64,000 bases of DNA from Pomphorhynchus laevis. Lineage: Eukaryota > Acanthocephala > Palaeacanthocephala > Echinorhynchida > Pomphorhynchidae. A program made the position numbers and the translations under genes. Below are positions 57,534 through 64,000 of the stretch, piece after piece (within the stretch, counting starts at the first letter, position 1; each line of letters starts with the position of its first letter). Below the pieces are notes generated by a model, which saw nothing but the letters and a program-made list of their open reading frames with translations, did no database searches and was not told where the DNA came from. Where the stretch lies: positions 21,094 to 85,093 of the forward strand of contig WNNJ02003539.1 of NCBI GenBank assembly GCA_012934845.2, in the 5' to 3' direction.

Positions 57534-58150
57534 ATCTACGATTATGAAACTGATGCTTTTTAGCTCCCGGAGCACAGTTTTACACATTCTACGATTAAAT
57601 TATAAAAACGTATCCGATAAAGGGATCCTGTGAGAAAGCAAGCAGCGACAGCAATTAAAATTCCTGCCGAATAAAATAAGGATGATCCGGAAAGTACGTG
57701 GTTTGCTTAAAGAGGCTATGCCCATGCTACTACATCAGTGAATTCTCGAAAATGCCTATTTAATATATCACAAGGCAGCCGAAACGACTGATGGTAATTC
57801 ACCCTACTGATGAGTGCTGCCGGCTACCGTCAGATCGTCTAGGAGTGATAAGGAAGTCTGCTCTACTTGTAATCGAATTCTGGTTTTTGGCAACATCTAC
57901 AATTATGAAACTGAAGCTTATTAGCTCCCTGGGCACAATGTTTAACATTCTACTCCTAAATTATTGAAATGTATCCTCAAAGGATCCTGTGAGAAAACAA
58001 GCAACGACATCAATTAAATCTCCAGTCGAAGGAAACATCAGGAAGATCTAGATAGCACTTGGTTAGTTTAAAATGGCTAAATATATCGGAATGATACATC
58101 AAACTGATGAAGCTGATTATCGAAGTCCAGTTTTTTAGTAGCAAACATGG
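57326..58150. repeat. 360-bp tandem units derived from the foldback element
   Basis: TCCGGAAAGCACGTAGTTTG at 57326 recurs as TCCGGAAAGTACGTGGTTTG at 57686, and in decayed form (GATCTAGATAGCACTTGGTT) near 58046. Each unit contains the spacer and right arm of the foldback element plus ~150 bp of flanking DNA (GGATCCTGTGAGAAAGCAAG). Confidence 0.85.
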
Positions 58151-58407
58151 ATTAGGAGACAACTGTATTCAACTTTCGTTTCTGGACTGCAATGTCAAGC
58201 GATTTTCGCAACAATAATAAATCGTATACTTTTAAATCAGTATTATCACGAGATTGTTCATACAATTTTATCGAGATAAGTATATTTTGTCAAATCTGGA
58301 AACGAGAATATTTTTATTGCCATCAGATAGATAAAACTTAATGACGATATTAACTAAATATTATAGACTATATGCTATAACTATATGCTTGGAATTCTAG
58401 AAAGGTA

Positions 58408-58472
58408 TATATATTTTGGTTATATATACAAAGGGAAATTGAATCACCTAACCAAAATATATAAACCATACT
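58408..58472. repeat. Inverted repeat, ~18-bp arms
   Basis: GGTATATATATTTTGGTTA and TAACCAAAATATATAAACC lie about 28 nt apart and would fold into a hairpin. Confidence 0.7.
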
Positions 58473-58577
58473 ATAATTATATGGTGCTATATATTTTTAA
58501 AATATAAAATTTATGTAATATAACTATCATAAAATCTACGTATTTATGTATTTATGTATTATATAATATTATATAAT

Positions 58578-58690
58578 ATTTATGTATTTGTGTACAACTA
58601 AAAGATTTACATATTCGGGTTTCATGCCAATATACTATTGGCATGAAACCCGAATATGCAAATCTTTTAGTTGTAAACAAATACATAAAT
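58578..58690. repeat. Near-perfect palindrome, 55-bp arms, 3-nt loop
   Basis: Arms 58578-58632 and 58636-58690 are reverse complements with two mismatches (GTGTAC against GTTTAC; TTACAT against TTGCAT). The loop is TAC at 58633-58635. The centre reads GGGTTTCATGCCAATA, then TAC, then its mirror. No frame is conserved. It could extrude as a cruciform, be a recent inverted duplication, or give a long RNA hairpin. Confidence 0.95.
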
Positions 58691-58924
58691 CAATGAATAA
58701 CAAAATCTATTAGTAAATAACAATAATTTTTTTAATGAGAATATCTGCAAATTTCTCTTAATTTTATTAAATTGAAAGTTCATACCCAGCAGATGAAAAT
58801 TCGATTTATTTTCAATATTTCAACAGAACAAATCTATCATCATCTGGTATGTTTAATTGTAATCGCTTATTTATTAAATGAAGAGTAATCGGTCAAATAT
58901 AAAAGTGATTATAATTTAATATAT

Positions 58925-59370
58925 CACCATTAAATAAGTGATTGCAAAATCACTTTAATACGGAGAGAAGAATTTAACGAAAGGAAGTTAATATATGGAA
59001 GGAAAACGTTATGGAAATAATTAAATATACGGAGAGAAGACTTTAACGAAATTAAGTTCATATACGGTGAAAATGATTAAAATCACTACAAATTCAACCT
59101 ACATTTTAACATTTTATCTAAAATTATGAAAACGTTTTGTTTTTGTTGAAATATTATTATAAATATTTAAAAATATAATTTTTACGTAGAGCAGCAAATC
59201 AACTAACTGAGTTTAAATAATTTAAATTAAAATAATTAATAACAAATAATTTAATAATAAATAAATGAGTGGAGATAAATATAAAATATCTCCATTAAAT
59301 AAGTGATTGCAAAATCACTTTAATACGGAGAGAAGGCTTTAACGAAAGTAAGTTAATATTTCGGAGAAAA
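58925..59370. repeat. Repeated hairpin/AACGAAA block
   Basis: TTAAATAAGTGATTGCAAAA followed by TCACTTTAATACGGAGAGAAG occurs at about 58930 and 59293. A partial copy (ATACGGAGAGAAGACTTTAA) lies near 59028. GTGATTGCAAAATCAC forms a 6-bp stem. Confidence 0.8.
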
Positions 59371-59494
59371 AGATTAATATTTTAAATAATTAATTTTGAA
59401 TAGCTAATAATATAAAATGGATACTAAAATTTATTTATATAAATAACCTAAAGTTTAATAAAAGAACATTAATTATTGTTTTTAATAAATATGT

Positions 59495-59965
59495 AGCGAT
59501 AGTTTAAATTAAGAAAGACAATCAATACAATAGACGAATAAAACAGGTATATGATACTGATTGCAAGATGATGTTATCATGTTGCTATCGGGTAGATTCA
59601 GGGAAATAGGCGATCTAAACGTCGACGTTTACTTCAGTGGACTAGTCTACCTACAGGAACGTGAAACGTTACTTCGCCGACAGGGAAACAACTAGATCTG
59701 GTAAGGGAGGTAAATCACTCCAGTCTTTAAATAGTCGGAGTTACCTCTCTTCATTATTCTGATTCGGGTGCTCAACTTTTGGATCAAAAGTTTAGCAAAT
59801 ATTAAATAAAAAAATTGTATTAATATTAATTAATATTTTTATATTTTTAATATTATTAAATATTAAATATACACATCAATAGTTTAAATTAAGCATACAA
59901 GAATATCACAAGACAATCAATACAAAAGACGATTGAAGCGGTTATATGATACTGATTGGAACATA
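59495..59965. repeat. ~75-bp direct repeats flanking a GC-richer insert
   Basis: ATAGTTTAAATTAAG, GACAATCAATACAA and TATATGATACTGATTG occur in order at 59498-59565 and again at 59879-59962. The ~310 bp between hold a GC-richer block (59575-59770) with no frame or family I recognise. Confidence 0.7.
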
Positions 59966-62900
59966 AATGATTAGAATATGAAGTTGACTTGAGCTGATAA
60001 GTGTTTGCACTTGCTTAATACATTAAATCTTTAAAGGAATAATAGATACTTCAATTATGTATCTTTTTACATTATTTTATCAATCATGTACTAAACTGTA
60101 AATATTTTTCAATATTTTTTATCTTAATTAGATTCTAATTAGTATATTTTTAATATATTTTAATTATATTGTAATTATATTTTCCAGAATTATAAAAATT
60201 TTCTTTATTAGTTTTTTCCATCTTAATTTTTTTAATTTAAATTTGGCAAATGTAAAAACTCTTTTGCTCCTAAAGTGTTATGTCATTAGTTACCATTGAC
60301 TTTCAGCAAGAATTTGTCGAATAAATCGTTTAAGCTGAATATTGCCAAGTTCAATGTTGTGTAATTTCTTTATCATAAATTATTATAATTTCTTTAATTT
60401 TTTTCTTTATTAAGTCGTAATCTTTACTTACAAAGCTTTACAGTCGATAAAGCTTTGACTTTATCGATTTGTGATTGTTACATCTTTTTTAATTAATCGG
60501 TAATAAAAGAACTTAATACACATAGCTAATGTCTCCAAAATTATTTAATACTCGAAATATCTTCATGTATTTATCGATTACTAATTTTACGTAATTACTT
60601 TTTATCTATTTAGTCTTTTATCCATATGGATGGATTCGTTAAAGTTTGGAATATCAGCACGTACTTTGTAGTTCCCGGACACACAAATGTAATTTCTATA
60701 TTTGTCATTTCCGATATTTAGCAAGCACTAAAACGAGACATTTTAAGTATGTAATGATTAAAGACACGCAAAGTCTTATAAAGTTTCGTTTTAGCGCAAA
60801 TTATGTATTAAGTAATTCATACAAATTATGTATTCTTGTTTAATTTATAATTAACTAAATTCCATTAATTAAATAACGTCACATTAAACCCGATTTTTTG
60901 CACAAAATTGATTTCAAATGTAATTTGAAATCCTAAATCGGCAATTTTGTAACTTTGAATATTTACGTAGCTACACAGAGAATGTTTAATTCTCTGATAT
61001 GTAAGATATCTTACATTCATGATATCTTAAATCACGATATCACATTATTAGTTAACTACGAAACTTGCAATTTCAATTGCAATTTGAATTATCAATTGAT
61101 TATCTCATTTTTTAATGTTTTTAATTGCCAATAAAAACTGGGATTTATTAAAAATAAAATTTATTAGCTAATGGATTTTATAATTTTGAGGATTGCATTT
61201 GATTTTTATTAAAAATTTTGAATAGAGGATATCCAAAAAACGAGATACGTTTTAAATTCCGTGAAAATATTATGATATAAGATTAAATATATATTAAATA
61301 TAATAATTATAATAATTGTTATATAATAATATAATAATTATGAAATATAATAAATATATCAATCAATTAGATTTATTAATTATTTGTTTTGGAAGCAAAG
61401 AATTTAATTAAAAGTTAATTTAATCTATTATAAGAATAAAATAAATTAAAATAAAATAAATCATTATTTTTATTTCTTTAAAATAAATGTAATATGTAAT
61501 AAATGTAATATTTTTAATGTTTAAAGTATTTTATACCTATTTTTCTATTTAGCTATGTGCTTCAATCCTGTGCTCATGTATTTTGGTTAATCTATATAAT
61601 ATCTACAATACAATCGTATATTTATATTTTAATTTTGCGATTGAGGCAAAATTTAGATTCAATAATCAAGTAAGTAAATTGCACATTTATTCTAACATCT
61701 TATATAAAGCATAGTGTGCTCTTAGTAAATGATTTTAACAATTTTTTAAACAAAATAATTTGTATAAAACTTTGAAAGTATAATTTAAAAATGTTTGAAA
61801 TAATCTGAGAATGTTACCCAAATTTTATTTGAAAACATAAGTTCGATATTTTAATTGATTACAAGCATATGTAACGAGCATTATTTAAGTATTATAATAA
61901 ATAAAATTTATTAACTGATTGATTTTAAAATTTTGAGAATCGCAAACCCGCCGGAGATCATGAAGATCGATTGAAATCTGGACTGGTGATCCTGTAATGG
62001 ATGCTTAATGATCTATTGAATAGTTGCTAAGTCACACAAGGTGACTTTCACTTTGAAAACCAGCTAGGATTATTATTAAATAATTAAATATTTAATATTA
62101 TAAATATAATTAAATATTATATAATATGTTATATTAACAATCGCCTAAAAATCGTTACCATTAAATAATTTAGACAACATAGAATGCTATAGAAATTAGT
62201 CAATAAGAAGATTAACAAATATTTAACTATTTATTAAATAGTTATAATATTCAATAATATATAAGTATTTTACATATATTAGTATTTATATAAACATTAA
62301 TATTGTTTTAATTAAAGCTCACCTGTTATCATATCATCATTGTATAAGAGCATTGCATTATATAATTACAGCATTGCATTATATAATTATAATATGTATC
62401 ATATTACAATTCGTAAAATATTATATTTAATATAAACATATTAAATATATTATATATTACATATAATATATTTTTATATTATAATTGTATTATGATATAG
62501 AAATATATGATATGTTTATAAAACTATATTGAAACGTTTCAAGATAACAAATTTCGTGTTATAAAATTATAAAAATTTTCAAAAGAAAATGTTATGAGTT
62601 TCTTTAGAATTCTAATAATGCTTACTTATAATTAATCTTTTATTTGCATAATACTTTGAAAAGTCGATAAATTTCGTTTGCAAACTAAAAAAGTGAAATT
62701 AATTCTCTAAGTTAAATTTCTTAATTTTAATAAAATTAAATTATCATCATTTAATTTCTTAAATTTAATAAAGTTTAATTTTTCACAAGATTTCTTAAAT
62801 TTAATGTGAAGTACTGCTTAATATTACATTAATATGAAATATAAATATTAATATAGGAGCAGTAATAATACGAAGAATTTTTTACTTCTTTAATTACTTT

Positions 62901-63550
62901 ATCTTAACATAATTGTAAGTGTAACCTGTAAACTCACAAATAATTGAATATTTGAAATAATTTTTAAATATAATTTTTATATTTAATAAAAGTTATTATT
63001 TATTAATTGTAAAAACTTGCATCGATATTTACAAAAAAGATTACGTAACTAGTAATATATGAACCGCTAAATCTTAACTTATCATTATCTAACAATTACG
63101 AGGACACTTTCTCTACAATCAATTCTACGCCGACAACAATTTACAATTAAGCTATATTCACTTCCTATTGATTTTATTCAAAATAATAGCAACTATTTCT
63201 AATAAAACGTTTGATAATTTTAATTTTTATTTAAATGAAGCTAATTTTAGTCATGTATAACCATAATGTATCTATCAGCTATCTAAAAATAGTGGGCGAT
63301 AGAATACATAACTGTATAATGCGTTCCTAATTTAATATTTTAAATAAATAAATAAATAAATTCATTTAAGAATTAATAATAATTAATAAATAATAAATTA
63401 TTAAAAGTTAATTACTAATCCTAAAGAGTATTAACATCGTAAATAATTTATTTTTAATTAATAATTAATATAAATCCATAAAATATTCAATTGGTAACTA
63501 TTTTTATGAAAGCATTTGATTTTTTTCTAGAAATGCTAAATTTATATTTT
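59965..63550. other. Long AT-rich stretch without a recognised gene
   Basis: No supported gene. A 28-residue open stretch at about 60634-60717 (VWNISTYFVVPGHTNV...) has a membrane-protein look but stops soon. I see only short TA-rich repeats otherwise. Confidence 0.4.
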
Positions 63551-63553
63551 TAG

Positions 63554-63706
63554 AGTGTTGCAAGATATCTATTCGACAGTGCTATTGCAATCACTTTGAA
63601 AACACTTGCAGTTATTGTCGCTGTGGTAGCCATCATCATGATAAATGTGACGCTGGATGATTTCTTTAGATCAATAGCTATCACTATTACAATTTTTTTA
63701 TTACTT
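63554..63706 (+). CDS. Possible internal exon of a membrane protein, 51 codons
   Basis: Bounded by an acceptor TTTATATTTTTAG ending at 63553 and a consensus donor GTAAGT at 63707-63712. The exon is phase 0 at both ends with no stop. It encodes SVARYLFDSAIAITLKTLAV then IVAVVAIIMINVTLDDFFRS and IAITITIFLLL, two hydrophobic helices with an N-x-T sequon between them (NVT). This patch has clearly higher GC than its surroundings. The rest of the gene would be outside the window or in small unrecognised exons. Family not recognised. Confidence 0.45.
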
Positions 63707-64000
63707 GTAAGTAGATTTTTTCATTAATTGGAAGTAGTGAATTCTAAATGTTTTATTGAACTTAAAGAAAATTTTACGATTGTTTGAATACTTCCTTTAG
63801 TTAATTTCATGCTAATATATTAAAATATTGTGATTAACATCAAATATTTATATTAAATATTAAATACTTGGTTAAAATCCGAAGTCGAAACTCCAAAAAA
63901 TATATGAGGAAGTAACAAAAACTGAAAACAGACAAAATATTTATAAAAATATTTAAGAATTTAGCATACCCCTCTCTTGGGATCTTGAGACCAACAAATC
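63707..64000. other. Right flank, probable intron
   Basis: AT-rich, opening with the donor GTAAGT. No further exon identified before the window ends. Confidence 0.35.

Noticed and set aside
1-64000. LTR retroelements, endogenous viruses, Polintons, toxin genes
   Set aside because: No protease, integrase, envelope or capsid motifs and no long terminal direct repeats around an RT; every RT seen is of non-LTR type.

Overview
The window looks like a stretch of an insect nuclear genome, very AT-rich (well over two thirds A+T by eye), gene-poor and full of decayed non-LTR retrotransposons. The insect assignment rests on a seven-helix receptor of Methuselah type (33.9 kb), host-gene relics (ubiquilin, protein disulfide isomerase), canonical splice signals and the mix of LINE lineages. 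Order and species cannot be read from the sequence. I saw no LTR retroelement, endogenous virus, Polinton, CRISPR or bacterial operon.

Layout. 0.6-1.9 kb: three tandem copies of a ~464-bp repeat. 1.9-6.9 kb: LINE fragments, and a protein disulfide isomerase pseudogene that one LINE splits. 7-12 kb: relics of a nuclease-like domain and of LINE 3' ends, a hAT-type MITE, and several copies of a dispersed structured repeat that I call repeat R. 12.5-14.1 kb: an intact 524-residue gene of unknown function. 15.5-20 kb: another repeat R and a CR1/L2-like LINE on the minus strand. 20.6-22.8 kb: a 290/380-bp tandem array. 24.6-26.8 kb: repeat R copies that run into a ~140-bp satellite. 27-29.8 kb: LINE fragments and a tRNA-Ser-like relic. 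30.1-31.1 kb: a second intact orphan gene, probably nuclear. 32.4-33.5 kb: LINE debris. 33.96-34.93 kb: the receptor. 35.8-36.9 kb: a decayed ubiquilin copy. 37.6-40.2 kb: five more repeat R copies. 41.6-44.2 kb: a LINE with ORF1 and ORF2 remnants. 44.7-53.2 kb: a cluster of three large copies of one LINE family (here LINE A), two of them head to head. 53.5-64 kb: AT-rich DNA with a TIR-flanked element, a foldback element, a near-perfect 55-bp-arm palindrome, a possible tiny spliced gene and one possible membrane-protein exon near the right edge.

Only three long reading frames look like intact host genes (12.5, 30.1 and 34 kb), and nothing suggests that they work together. Most other long frames lie inside LINEs. 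The best candidate for something undescribed is repeat R. Its copies on both strands share a nested hairpin and a possible H-type pseudoknot, with paired base changes between copies that preserve pairing, and its terminus appears to have seeded the satellite at 25-26.8 kb.
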